A stretch of 64,000 bases of DNA from CADEED01 sp043747875 (lineage in GTDB: Bacteria; Pseudomonadota; Gammaproteobacteria; Steroidobacterales; Steroidobacteraceae): NCBI GenBank assembly GCA_043747875.1, contig JAYTOI010000029.1:23047-87046 (forward strand). Reading direction: 5' to 3'. This document shows positions 16,568 through 25,138 of the stretch, piece by piece. A program made the position numbers and the translations under genes. Below the pieces are notes generated by a model, which did no database searches, had not been told where the DNA came from, and saw only the letters and a list, made by a program, of their open reading frames with translations. Each line of letters begins with the position of its first letter. Position 1 is the first letter of the stretch.

Positions 16568-18693
16568 ATGCGTCCCAGATGGTCTCGAACGATTTCATGC
16601 ACACGCTCGCGTGGTCTCTGCTCCACTTCGTCTGGCAGGGCGCCGCCATCGCCGCGCTGGCCGCCGCGCTGCTGTTCGCATTTCGCCGGCCCGCGGCGCG
16701 CTATCTAGTTGGCGTCGGCGCCCTCGCGCTCATGCTCGTGTCGTTCGGCGTGACGTTCGCGCTGCTCGGCGACATTTTTCCGACCGTGCCCGAGTTCGCC
16801 GCCGCCGCGGCGCCCACTCTTTCCGCCTCGTCCCAGGCCGCGCCCGCGAACCCCGCCGCGATGCTCGCGCGGCACGCGTCCCCGTTTTCGGACGACGCCT
16901 TCCTGTGGGTAGCGCGCGGCTGGCTCGCGGGCGTGTTCCTGCTCGCGGCACGCGTGGCGTTCGGCCTGCTGTGGCTCGAGCGGCTGCGGCGGCGCAGTCT
17001 CGCCGCGCTTCCCGACGCACTGACGATGCGGTTTCGCGCACTGCAGGCGCGGCTCGGCATCAATCGCGTCATCCGCTACTGCGAATGTCATCTGGTCGGC
17101 GTGCCCGCCGTCATTGGATTCTTCCGGCCCGTGGTGCTGCTGCCGGTGCGCGCGATCACCGGCCTGAGCGCCGAGCAGTTAGAGGCCGTCATCGCGCACG
17201 AGCTCGGCCACATCAAGCGTTTCGACGTGCTGGTCAATTTCTTCCAGGTCGTCGCCGAGACGCTGTTCTTCTTCCACCCCGCCGTGTGGTGGCTCAGCAA
17301 GCGTATTCGTGCCGATCGCGAGGATTGCTGTGACGACGTCGCCGTGGCCGCGTGCGGCGGCACCGTCGGCTACGCCCGCGCGCTGGCCACCATGGCGGGC
17401 TGGCGCGAAGTGCCCACCTTCGCGATGGCCGCTACCGGCGGACCAATCGCGGCGCGCGTGGCGCGTTTGTTAGGCCTGGACCGCAGCGGTCCCGTCGCAC
17501 GCACCGCGGGCGCGTTCACCGCATCGCTGGTGCTGGCCGCCGCGCTACTCGCGGGGGCCGTATCGCTGGGCGTGGCGCAACGGGCGGTCGCGCAGGAGAT
17601 GCAGACGCCCCAAGTTGCTGAGGGGGTCGCCGAGGACGAAGTCGAGGCCGCCGAGGCCGCCGAAGCCGCGCCCGGCCAGAAGCGCAGGGCGCCGAAAGCC
17701 CCTCGGCCGCCCAGACCCGCCAAGCCCCCGCGCGCGGCGCCGTTGGTGCCCGCACCGACAGATATGCCCGCTCCCGCCGCTACGCCCGCACCGCGCGCCG
17801 CTCCCGCGCCGCGCGTTTCGCCGGCGCCAAGCGTCTCGCCCATGCCGAGCGTGTTGCCGGCGCCGAGCGTCTCGCCCGCACCGCGCGTTTCGCCGGCGCC
17901 CCGCCCTGCACCCGCCCCGCGCCCAGGCAGCTCTTTCATCGCGGAGATGAAGTCTGTGGGCTACGACCATCTCGATGTCGACGAGCTGATCGCGATGCGC
18001 GCGCAGGGCGTCACCGTCGAATACGTGCAGCAGATGCGCACGGAGGGCTTTCAACCCGACGCCGGCGAGCTCATCGCGATGAAGGCGCAGAACGTGACGC
18101 CCGAATACGTTCATGCAGTGCGTTCGATGGGCTTCAAGCCCGATGCCAGCGAGCTGATCGCGCTCAAGGTGCAGGGCGTGGAGGCGTCGTACGTGAAAGG
18201 CCTGCGCGACATCGGCGTCGACATGAACGTGCGCGAGATCATCGCGCTCAAGGCACAGGGCGTCTCGACCGACTACGTGCGCGAGGTGCGCGCGGTCGGG
18301 TTCAAACCGGATGCCGGTGAAATCGTGGCGCTGAAAGTCCAGGGCGTGGACGCCGCGTACGTGAAGGCCATGCGCGAGATCGGCATCGACCTCGATGTGC
18401 ACGAGATCGTGAGCCTGAAGGTGCAGGGAGTGACGCCCGAGTACGTCAAGCGCATGCGCGCCGCGGGACTCGACGCGGATGGAGGTCAGTTCATCGCGAT
18501 GAAGGTGCACGACGTGACGCCGGACTTCGCGCGGGCCTTCGAGGCCGCCGGATACAAGCTGAACGTGGCGCAATTGATTCACGCGAAGATCATGGACGTC
18601 ACGCCGCAGTTCATCGAGCAAGCCCGCGCTCGTGGCTTCAAGGACCTGGACATCGAGAAGCTGATTCAACTCAAGAACGCCGACGTTCTCTAA
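16564..18693 (+). CDS. M56 (BlaR1-type) membrane metalloprotease with C-terminal 28-residue repeats
   Basis: The first 330 residues hold several membrane helices and the zinc motif HELGH (His212, Glu213, His216), with a likely third ligand in the REDCCDD region. This is the M56 peptidase core that cleaves BlaI-type repressors. A Pro/Ala-rich linker (about 380-458) follows. Where BlaR1 has a penicillin-sensing domain, this protein has about eight 28-residue repeats (consensus E-L-I-A-L-K-x-Q-G-V-T-P-E-Y-V-x-x-M-R) from about residue 474 to the end. The next gene encodes a secreted protein with the same repeats, so the repeats may be the sensor or may bind that protein. The 709-residue length exceeds the family's usual length because of the array. 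Confidence 0.9.
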   Translation: MNASQMVSNDFMHTLAWSLLHFVWQGAAIAALAAALLFAFRRPAARYLVGVGALALMLVSFGVTFALLGDIFPTVPEFAAAAAPTLSASSQAAPANPAAMLARHASPFSDDAFLWVARGWLAGVFLLAARVAFGLLWLERLRRRSLAALPDALTMRFRALQARLGINRVIRYCECHLVGVPAVIGFFRPVVLLPVRAITGLSAEQLEAVIAHELGHIKRFDVLVNFFQVVAETLFFFHPAVWWLSKRIRADREDCCDDVAVAACGGTVGYARALATMAGWREVPTFAMAATGGPIAARVARLLGLDRSGPVARTAGAFTASLVLAAALLAGAVSLGVAQRAVAQEMQTPQVAEGVAEDEVEAAEAAEAAPGQKRRAPKAPRPPRPAKPPRAAPLVPAPTDMPAPAATPAPRAAPAPRVSPAPSVSPMPSVLPAPSVSPAPRVSPAPRPAPAPRPGSSFIAEMKSVGYDHLDVDELIAMRAQGVTVEYVQQMRTEGFQPDAGELIAMKAQNVTPEYVHAVRSMGFKPDASELIALKVQGVEASYVKGLRDIGVDMNVREIIALKAQGVSTDYVREVRAVGFKPDAGEIVALKVQGVDAAYVKAMREIGIDLDVHEIVSLKVQGVTPEYVKRMRAAGLDADGGQFIAMKVHDVTPDFARAFEAAGYKLNVAQLIHAKIMDVTPQFIEQARARGFKDLDIEKLIQLKNADVL
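17983..18690 (+). repeat. Array of 84-bp coding repeats (28 residues)
   Basis: About eight full units and one partial unit occur in frame. Each starts with E-L-I/V-A-hydrophobic-K and has a V-x-x-x-Y/F-V motif in the middle, then a Gly near position 22. The DNA of the units has diverged, so this is protein-level repetition and not a recent tandem duplication. Confidence 0.85.
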
Positions 18694-18711
18694 CTAAACC
18701 AGGAGATTCCC

Positions 18712-19647
18712 GTGAAAGCATTCCAGGCGGTTGCCGCCACGCTCTTCCTTTGTCTGGCGTTCGCGCACGCGGCGCCGGCGGCCGAATTCCGCGGCAGCTG
18801 GACCATGCGCCCGTCCGAGGCGGACGGCCTGGTCTACTTCGGCCTCGCACGCCGCCACCGCGGCGGCAGCATGAACAGCGAGTCCGACTGGCCGAAGAGC
18901 GCGTTCCGGGACCTGGATCTCGCGACTGAAGCGCGGCACGACGTGTCATTCCACATCAGGCGCGATGCCGGCCGCATCGCTTGTGAGGGATTTCTCAAGG
19001 CCGGCGAAGGCGCCGGCACTTTCCGGTTCGTCCCGGACTCCAGCTTCGTGAAATCGATGGGCGCATTGGGATTCACGGGCATCGGCGAGGAAGAGCAGTT
19101 CGCGATGGCCGTGCACGACGTGTCGCTGGATTTCGCGCGGCAGATGAAGGCGCACGACCTGCGCGGACTGACGTCGGAGAAGCTCATCGCGCTGCGCATC
19201 TTCGAAGTGACGGCGCAGTTCATCCGCGAGATGCGCGCCGAGGGCGCGCCGGCCACGGATGCCGACAAGGTGATTGCATTTCGAATGTACGACGTCACCC
19301 CCGCGCTCGTGCGCGAGTTGAGGCAGGCGGGGTTGAAGGCCGATGAGGACGAACTCATCGCGATGAGCGTACACGGTGCGACGCCACAGTGGATCGCGCA
19401 GTTGAAAAATGAAGGCTACGGCGGCACGGAGGTGAGCGATCTCATCGCGTTCCGCGTCCACGAAGTTTCGCCGGAGTTCATCGGGAAGATCGAGAAGTTG
19501 GGGTATGCGCATCCGGCACCGGATGATCTCATCGCGATGCGCATACACGGCGTGACGCCGGAATACATCGCGGAGCTGAAGGCGCGGGGAATGCACGATC
19601 TCAGCATCGACAAGTTGGTGAGTTTGCGCGTGCACGGCATCGATTGA
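18712..19647 (+). CDS. Secreted protein with the same 28-residue repeats
   Basis: The GTG at 18712 is preceded by AGGAGA at good spacing and followed by a signal peptide ending APAA. The 311-residue protein has an N-terminal domain of about 115 residues and then about six full repeats and one partial (K-L-I-A-L-R-x-x-x-V-T-x-x-F-I-R-E-M) matching those in the M56 protease encoded 18 bp upstream. It is the third gene of the blaI operon and is followed by a strong terminator. Secretion to the periplasm, where the protease's repeats probably also lie, makes a partner or ligand role plausible. This is inference. Confidence 0.85.
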   Translation: MKAFQAVAATLFLCLAFAHAAPAAEFRGSWTMRPSEADGLVYFGLARRHRGGSMNSESDWPKSAFRDLDLATEARHDVSFHIRRDAGRIACEGFLKAGEGAGTFRFVPDSSFVKSMGALGFTGIGEEEQFAMAVHDVSLDFARQMKAHDLRGLTSEKLIALRIFEVTAQFIREMRAEGAPATDADKVIAFRMYDVTPALVRELRQAGLKADEDELIAMSVHGATPQWIAQLKNEGYGGTEVSDLIAFRVHEVSPEFIGKIEKLGYAHPAPDDLIAMRIHGVTPEYIAELKARGMHDLSIDKLVSLRVHGID

Positions 19648-19669
19648 GATGCCGGTCGCGCAGAAGTAA

Positions 19670-19704
19670 CCGGGGCGGCCGCTGCAACGGCCGCCCCGGT
19701 TTTC
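19670..19704 (+). terminator. Strong intrinsic terminator of the blaI operon
   Basis: A perfect 12-bp stem (CCGGGGCGGCCG with CGGCCGCCCCGG) with a 6-base loop is followed by TTTTCTG, 22 bases after the stop codon at 19647. Confidence 0.9.
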
Positions 19705-19816
19705 TGCGTCCACCGTCAGCGAATGTTGCCGATGGAATTCTCGACCGTGTCATCGCGTCTTTCAGCACGTTGCCGACCGACGTGAACACCTGGTTTTCCC
19801 GCTGCGTGCCCCTCTG

Positions 19817-21121
19817 CTAGGCGTCGTAACGGCGCGGCAAGACGATTCTGAACGTCGTCCCTTCACCCAGCACCGAATCGACCTCGACGCTGGCGTCCAG
19901 CAGTTCGCACAGCCGCTTCACGATAGATAGGCCGATGCCTTCGCCACGCACCTGGACGAGAGGCGCGCGTCGCAGGTCCGCATCCGTCGTTTGCGCCGCG
20001 CTGGCCGCGGAGTGCGGCTCATGATCGACGTTGAGCGATTCTTGTGTCGCGGCTTTCAGCGCGTCCACCAGCGGCGCACCCGGGCCAGAGTGGAACCCCG
20101 GGCCGGTGTCTTCCACGGTGAGCATCCAGCGCTTGGCGTCGTTGTCGCGACTCTCGCCCCAGCGCGCCGTCACCCCGCCGCTGCGCGTGTACTTGATGGC
20201 GTTCAACAAGAGATTTTGCGCGATGCGGCGCAGTTTGGTGGCATCGCCTTCGACGGGCAGCAGCTGCGGACCTTCGAGCCGCAGGAACAGACCGCGTTCG
20301 CGCGCCAGCGGCTCCATGCCGGCGCCAAGGTCGCGGAGTATCTCCGCGGCATTCATCGGCTGGATTTCGCGGCTCTCCTGCCCCGCCTGCAGACGTGCCA
20401 GGTTCATCAGGTCTTCGAGCATTGAGTTGAGCGAAGAGACGCCCTTGTCCAGCAGGCGCAGGAAGCCTTCGCGGCTGGCCTCCGGAACCGCCGGGCTGCT
20501 CAAGCCATGGGTCACGTTCCTAACTACCCCAAGATGGCCGCGCAGGTCGTGGGTCGCCTGGCGCAGCAGCTCCGCACGCTGGCGCTCCAGATCCCTCACT
20601 TGAGCCACCGCCTGCTCGAGGTCCCGCACGTGGCCCGCGGCCTCGGCCTGCCGCAGCTCGAAGAACTTCGTGGCGCTCTCGTTCACACCCTGGCTGCACA
20701 ATTTCGCCAGCGCCCGCCAGGCCATCGGCATGACCGCAGGGTCGAGTTCCGGATGTGCGAGGGAGAAATTCTCCAGCTCGTCCACCAGGCACATCTGCAG
20801 GTGGCCCCACTCCACGGTGACCTCGCGCAGATGGTAGCCCTGCTGCCAGCGCAACAGGCCGTGCTTGGCCGACTCTTCCTTGCGACTTTCCTCCGAGGCG
20901 AGACTTTCGGCGCGCGGCCAGCGGCGCAGCTTGCTTTCATACGCATCCAGCAATTCCGGCACGTGGTCGTTGAACTGGGCGCGCGGCAGCGCCGAAGCGG
21001 TTGCGGTCTCCGGATCGTCATCGACCTTCTTGCGCCACCTGCGCAGTATTTCCGACCGGCGCGCATGTAGATGCGACGCCAGGGCGGTCAACTGTTCGTC
21101 GGCTTGTTGGGAGGGATCCAT
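19817..21121 (-). CDS. Soluble sensor histidine kinase with RsbRD-type N-terminal domain
   Basis: I prefer the ATG at 21121 (MDPSQQADEQ), giving 434 residues, because the upstream frame is atypical. Residues about 10-155 form a helical domain like RsbRD_N, found at the N-terminus of some stress-signalling kinases. A coiled coil (about 158-185) leads to the phosphoacceptor His191 in THDLRGHLG. The ATP-binding domain follows with NLLLNAIKYT, EDTGPG and GEGIGLSI. No transmembrane helix is visible, so the signal is likely intracellular. There is no response regulator gene beside it. An inverted repeat, CGCAC-AAA-GTGCG (21134-21146), sits 12 bases before the start and could be an operator. Confidence 0.87.
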   Translation of the reverse strand: MDPSQQADEQLTALASHLHARRSEILRRWRKKVDDDPETATASALPRAQFNDHVPELLDAYESKLRRWPRAESLASEESRKEESAKHGLLRWQQGYHLREVTVEWGHLQMCLVDELENFSLAHPELDPAVMPMAWRALAKLCSQGVNESATKFFELRQAEAAGHVRDLEQAVAQVRDLERQRAELLRQATHDLRGHLGVVRNVTHGLSSPAVPEASREGFLRLLDKGVSSLNSMLEDLMNLARLQAGQESREIQPMNAAEILRDLGAGMEPLARERGLFLRLEGPQLLPVEGDATKLRRIAQNLLLNAIKYTRSGGVTARWGESRDNDAKRWMLTVEDTGPGFHSGPGAPLVDALKAATQESLNVDHEPHSAASAAQTTDADLRRAPLVQVRGEGIGLSIVKRLCELLDASVEVDSVLGEGTTFRIVLPRRYDA

Positions 21122-21291
21122 GTGTGGGTTTGACGCACAAAGTGCGCTGCACATTATACGGGCTGTCTGAACCGCGCCGTATGGCCACGGTGAAACGGCG
21201 CGTTCGCTGACACCGCGGTGCGCCAAAATTCCCGTCAAAAGGAGAGAGTTGTCCGCCTATTGGAGCAGGTCGCGCCGACCCGGTGCGCTCG

Positions 21292-22146
21292 CTAGCCCTG
21301 GCGCCCCAGCTCGCGGCGGATGTTTTCCTCGCGCGCGTCGTCGATGACGTTCATGACATTGCTGGTATCGGTGACACCCTCTTCGCGCGCGAACACGCCC
21401 GTGAGCTTGCTGTCCGCCTGCAGATCGCCCGCCATGAACAGCGCCCAGATCTCGCGCGCGTACTCTGTAGTTAGGAGGTCCGGCGCGAAGCGGCCCAGCG
21501 TGCCACGCAGATTGTTCACGTCGCGCTCCAGCATCGCGAAGGCCGCGTTGTTGCCCGCCGCGTTCACCGCCTGCGGCAGGTCGATGATCACCGGGCCGTC
21601 CGCCGCCATCAGCACGTTGAACTCCGACAGATCGCCGTGGATGAGGCCGATGCTCAGCATGCGCACCACCTGGCGGATCAGGAACGCGTGATACTCGCGC
21701 GCCACCTCGGGCGTGAGGTCCACCTCGCCCAGGCGCGGCGCAGGATCGCCCGCCGCGTCCGTCACCAGCTCCATGACCAGCGTGTCGTTGAAGTAGCCGA
21801 ACGGCTTCGGCACGCGTACTCCGGCTTCGACTAGTTTGTAGAGCGCATCGACCTCGGTGTTCTTCCAGGCCGACTCCGCTTCCTTGCGACCGAAGCGCGT
21901 GCTCTTGGCCATCGCGCGCGCCTGCCGGCTGCCGCGCACCTTGCGCCCCTCCTGGTATTGCGCGCGCTTCTGGAAGCTGCGCTGCCCCATGTCGCGGTAG
22001 ACCTTGGCGCAGCGGATCTGAGTGCCGGTGCGCACCGTGTAGACAGTGGCTTCCTTGCCGGACTTGAGGGAGCGGAGGACTTCGTCGATGACGCCATCGT
22101 CGATGAGCGGCTGCAGGCCGGGAGGGGTCTTCATGAAGCCGCGCAT
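21292..22146 (-). CDS. RIO-like serine/threonine protein kinase
   Basis: The 284-residue protein (start at ATG 22146, with 22134 also possible) has the RIO1-type kinase layout: a glycine-poor ATP loop with SGKEATVY, the catalytic loop HGDLSEFN, and the metal-binding Asp in IIDLPQAV. The helical insert EGRKVRGSRQAR between the lobes is typical of the bacterial branch, which has been linked to stress response in Pseudomonas. It stands alone with no ribosome-related neighbour. Upstream ATG codons at 22233 and 22230 belong to a frame without family similarity. Confidence 0.88.
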   Translation of the reverse strand: MRGFMKTPPGLQPLIDDGVIDEVLRSLKSGKEATVYTVRTGTQIRCAKVYRDMGQRSFQKRAQYQEGRKVRGSRQARAMAKSTRFGRKEAESAWKNTEVDALYKLVEAGVRVPKPFGYFNDTLVMELVTDAAGDPAPRLGEVDLTPEVAREYHAFLIRQVVRMLSIGLIHGDLSEFNVLMAADGPVIIDLPQAVNAAGNNAAFAMLERDVNNLRGTLGRFAPDLLTTEYAREIWALFMAGDLQADSKLTGVFAREEGVTDTSNVMNVIDDAREENIRRELGRQG

Positions 22147-22337
22147 GGTACGCGACCCGCGCGCTTCGCGGAGGATTAAGCGGCGCGGCGTCTGGACAGC
22201 TTTATGTCCACCTTGAACCCCGATTGGCATCACCCACCGCTCACCGAGAACTTTCGGCGACTCGTACGGCTGAGAGCTTCCGCTTGCGACCGACCGTCTC
22301 GATATCGCTGCCGAGCGCTGTTAGAGCAGGGCGCCAC

Positions 22338-22739
22338 TCAGCCGGGCGCTACGAGTTGCACCGAAGGAAAGTAGCTGCGATAGCGCTTCGTATCGCGCGT
22401 GAGGATTGGCCACTGGCACACCGCCGCATGCGCGCCGATGTAGAAGTCCGGGAGCACGCTGGTGCGCGCTCCCTGCCGGCGGCGGTAGTCGAGAAACACC
22501 TTGCCGGCCAGAAACAACGCCTCGCGCGGAATGCTCTGGTAGTTCAAAGAAGCGTCCTCGAGCACGGCCTCCAACTCCTCGATGCGCGCGAACGCCATCG
22601 ACAATTCAGAGTAGACCACTGAATTGATCGCGAGCCGGTGAGTGAGACTCGCGGACTCGAGCTGTCCTTGAGACCAGTCCGCCCATTTTGGATCGTCGAG
22701 CACTACATCCAGCAGCACATTGGTGTCGACGAGCATCAC
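22338..22739 (-). CDS. PIN-domain toxin (VapC-like)
   Basis: The 133-residue protein begins MMLVDTNVLLDVVLDD, with the first catalytic Asp of the PIN fold. It has the conserved Glu in YSELS and acidic residues in PDFYIGAHA and LTRDTKRY. PIN toxins cut RNA. It overlaps the AbrB-type antitoxin gene upstream by 4 bp (ATGA), the normal antitoxin-toxin order. Confidence 0.92.
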   Translation of the reverse strand: MMLVDTNVLLDVVLDDPKWADWSQGQLESASLTHRLAINSVVYSELSMAFARIEELEAVLEDASLNYQSIPREALFLAGKVFLDYRRRQGARTSVLPDFYIGAHAAVCQWPILTRDTKRYRSYFPSVQLVAPG

Positions 22740-22978
22740 CGCTTCGTGCCGCGCGTCAGGGCCAGGATTTCATGTGTCTTCATGCGCACCGTGGCGCGAC
22801 CGCGCAACTTCGCAAAGGGCGAGGGCGCCGGCTTCGGGCGCTTTTTCGCCGGACGCAGTGCGACCTCACCGTTCGCAAGGCGCTCGAACGTCACCGCCGA
22901 CCCAGGCTTGAGACCTAGATAGTCACGCACCGATTTGGGCACCGTAACCTGCCCCTTGACCGTGATGTTGGTGGACAA
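22736..22978 (-). CDS. AbrB/SpoVT-type antitoxin (VapB-like)
   Basis: The first 45 residues form a swapped-hairpin DNA-binding domain (ITVKGQVTVPKSVRDYLGLKPG), and the basic tail should wrap the PIN toxin. I chose TTG 22978 (STNITVKGQ) because AAGGG lies 9 bases before it. GTG 22999 is the alternative and would add 7 residues. An inverted repeat (22982-23009) covers the ribosome binding site of the TTG start, so the antitoxin could block both transcription and translation. Overlaps the toxin gene by 4 bp. Confidence 0.88.
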   Translation of the reverse strand: MSTNITVKGQVTVPKSVRDYLGLKPGSAVTFERLANGEVALRPAKKRPKPAPSPFAKLRGRATVRMKTHEILALTRGTKR

Positions 22979-22981
22979 CGA

Positions 22982-23009
22982 GTAATACCCTTGAAGCACG
23001 AGGTATTAC
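22982..23009 (-). promoter_or_regulatory. Inverted repeat, likely antitoxin operator
   Basis: GTAATACC (22982-22989) and GGTATTAC (23002-23009) are perfect inverted arms 12 bases apart, directly before the antitoxin gene. AbrB-type antitoxins usually repress their own operon through such palindromes. Confidence 0.65.
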
Positions 23010-23172
23010 CGTACGCCCTTCGTGCGCCGTGGTCAAAGAGACGCATGATATACGTTCCGCAAGTATCGCCCGGTCGCGGCTGCAAGGCCGCGCGCTTTTC
23101 GGCTGAGTTTGCGAAGAAATGTGGCTTCTGTTTTGTGAAGAGCGACCACTTCGGTATTCTTCACGCGATCTG

Positions 23173-24288
23173 ATGAACCCGAAAACCCCCGAACCAATGC
23201 CGCCATCGCGGTGGTCGCGCGCCGTCGTCGCGCTGCTCATCGTCGTCGTCGCGACGCTGTTAGGGCTGGTCCACGCGTTGCAGGGCAGTGCCTCCGCGCC
23301 GCAGCCCGGCTGGGCGCGCGCCATCCCCTGGGGCCTGACATTCTCGTATTTGCTGGTGCCCGTGGGCGCCTGCGCGTGGTATCTCGCGAAGAAGTTTCCG
23401 CTCACGCCGGCGCACGGCATCCGCAACGCCGCGCTCCACATCACGACCGGCTTCGTGCTGGGCACGTTGCATCCCTACGCGCTGATATGGGTGAACTCCC
23501 TCGTCGTCAGTCCGCGCTGGTTCGTCGCGGTGGCCGAGTCGATGTTGCCCTACCTGCACTTCTGGTACTGGCAGGACGTCATCCTCGTGAGTCTCGTGTA
23601 CGCCATCAGCCTGTTCGCCGCGCTCTCGGTGCGCTACTACCGCAGCTACCAGGAAGGCCTGTTGCGCGCGGCGCGGCTCGAGGCGCAGTTGGCGAACAGC
23701 AATCTGGCCGCGCTCAAGATGCAGCTGCACCCGCATTTTCTGTTCAACGCGCTGCATTCCATCTCCGCGCTGCAAGTGACGGACAGCTCCGCCGCGCAGC
23801 GCATGACGGCTTTGTTAGGTGACTTCCTGCGCATGACATTGCGCGAGTTCGATCAGCAGCAGGTACCGCTGCGACGCGAGATCGAATTCCTGGAGTGCTA
23901 CCTGGCCATCGAAAAGATGCGCTTCGGCGAGCGGCTGCGATTCCGCTTCGAGATCGCCCCCGAGCTGATGCAGGCGCTCGTGCCCCAACTACTGCTGCAA
24001 CCCATGGTCGAGAACGCCGTGCGTCATGCCATCGCGCCCTTCGCGGTGGGCGGAGAGGTGGTGGTGCGCGCCGCGCGGCGCGACGGCAGGCTCGCGCTCG
24101 AGGTCGAGGACAACGGCCCCGGCATTCCGGAGCGCATGCCCTCCGCGCCGGCACGCGAAGGGCTCGGCTTCGCCAACACTCGCGCGCGCCTGAAACAGCT
24201 GTACGGCGCCGAGCACTCGTTTCGATGTGAGAACGTCCGCCCCAATGGCCTCAAAGTGGAATTCCTCATACCGTTCGAGTCCGCATGA
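23173..24288 (+). CDS. LytS-type sensor histidine kinase
   Basis: The ATG at 23173 (MNPKTPEP) gives 371 residues. An N-terminal membrane domain has about four helices (ALLIVVVATLLGLVH, FSYLLVPVGACAWYL and others). The His-kinase domain has the family motif LHPHFLFNALHSI with the phosphoacceptor His, then a GHKL ATPase with VENAVRHA and EDNGPGIP. No extra sensor domain is present, so the membrane part is the sensor. The stop overlaps the start of the LytTR regulator gene by 4 bp, so the two form one two-component system. Target genes are not apparent in the window. Confidence 0.92.
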   Translation: MNPKTPEPMPPSRWSRAVVALLIVVVATLLGLVHALQGSASAPQPGWARAIPWGLTFSYLLVPVGACAWYLAKKFPLTPAHGIRNAALHITTGFVLGTLHPYALIWVNSLVVSPRWFVAVAESMLPYLHFWYWQDVILVSLVYAISLFAALSVRYYRSYQEGLLRAARLEAQLANSNLAALKMQLHPHFLFNALHSISALQVTDSSAAQRMTALLGDFLRMTLREFDQQQVPLRREIEFLECYLAIEKMRFGERLRFRFEIAPELMQALVPQLLLQPMVENAVRHAIAPFAVGGEVVVRAARRDGRLALEVEDNGPGIPERMPSAPAREGLGFANTRARLKQLYGAEHSFRCENVRPNGLKVEFLIPFESA

Positions 24289-25052
24289 GCCCGATCCGCG
24301 TCCGCACAGTGATCGTCGACGATGAAGCGCCCGCGCGGGCGCTGCTGCGTCAGCTCCTGAGCGCCGATCCGTCGATCGAGATCGTGGGCGAATGTGCCGA
24401 CGGCGTGGACGCCGTACGCGTGATCGAGTCCGCGCATCCGGACCTGGTGCTGCTCGACATCGAGATGCCGGAGCTCGACGGCTTTGGCGTGCTGCGCGCG
24501 CTGGCTTCAGAGGCTTTGCCGCAGATCATTTTCGTCACCGCCTACGACCAGTACGCCGTGAAGGCATTCGAGGCCCACGCGCTCGACTATCTGCTGAAGC
24601 CCTTCGACGAGGCGCGCTTGCAGCTCGCGATGACGCGTGCCAAGGGGCGGCTGCGCGAGCAGAGTGCGGCGCTCGAGTCGAACGCCCTAGCCACGTTAAT
24701 TAGTTTGCTCGAGAAGCCCAGCGATCGGTTTCTCGTGCGCGCGCAGGACAAGTTCCTGGTGATTCGCAGCGTCGACATCTGCTGGGCCGAAGTCGATGGC
24801 AATTACGTCACGCTGCACGTGGGCACCGCCCGGTACCAGTTGCGCCAGACGCTGGACGCGCTCGAGAAGCAGCTCGATCCGGGGCGCTTCCAGCGGATCC
24901 AGCGCTCGATACTCGTGAACCTCGACTGCGTGCGCGAGCTTTCGCCGCTCACGCGCGGGGACTATCTGCTCGTGATGCACGATGGCAGCGAGCTGAAGCT
25001 CAATCGGAACTATCGCGCCGCCTTCGACCGGTTTCCCGGCGCCAGCTTGTGA
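24285..25052 (+). CDS. LytTR-family response regulator
   Basis: The 255-residue protein has a receiver domain (VIVDDEAPAR, phosphoacceptor Asp in LLDIEMPELDG, Lys in YLLKPF) and a C-terminal LytTR DNA-binding domain at about 145-250 (FLVIRSVDICWAEVDGNYV and the closing NRNYRAAF). It is translationally coupled to the kinase gene just upstream. LytTR regulators bind paired direct repeats, and I did not find a convincing pair nearby. Confidence 0.94.
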   Translation: MSPIRVRTVIVDDEAPARALLRQLLSADPSIEIVGECADGVDAVRVIESAHPDLVLLDIEMPELDGFGVLRALASEALPQIIFVTAYDQYAVKAFEAHALDYLLKPFDEARLQLAMTRAKGRLREQSAALESNALATLISLLEKPSDRFLVRAQDKFLVIRSVDICWAEVDGNYVTLHVGTARYQLRQTLDALEKQLDPGRFQRIQRSILVNLDCVRELSPLTRGDYLLVMHDGSELKLNRNYRAAFDRFPGASL

Positions 25053-25138
25053 GGCCGGCCGACGGCTTCGTCCCCGGCCGCGGCCGGTTCATCACATGTC
25101 GCTCGCGATTCGCGCCTTGAAGCGGCAGCTTTGGCGCC

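Noticed and set aside
17545..18669. 374-residue open frame on the minus strand, rich in His and Arg
   Set aside because: It is the mirror of the 28-residue repeats in the M56 gene. The plus-strand frame has clear domains and this one has none.
17983..18690. Regular 84-bp periodicity resembling an array such as CRISPR
   Set aside because: The units are coding, diverged at DNA level and have no unique spacers.
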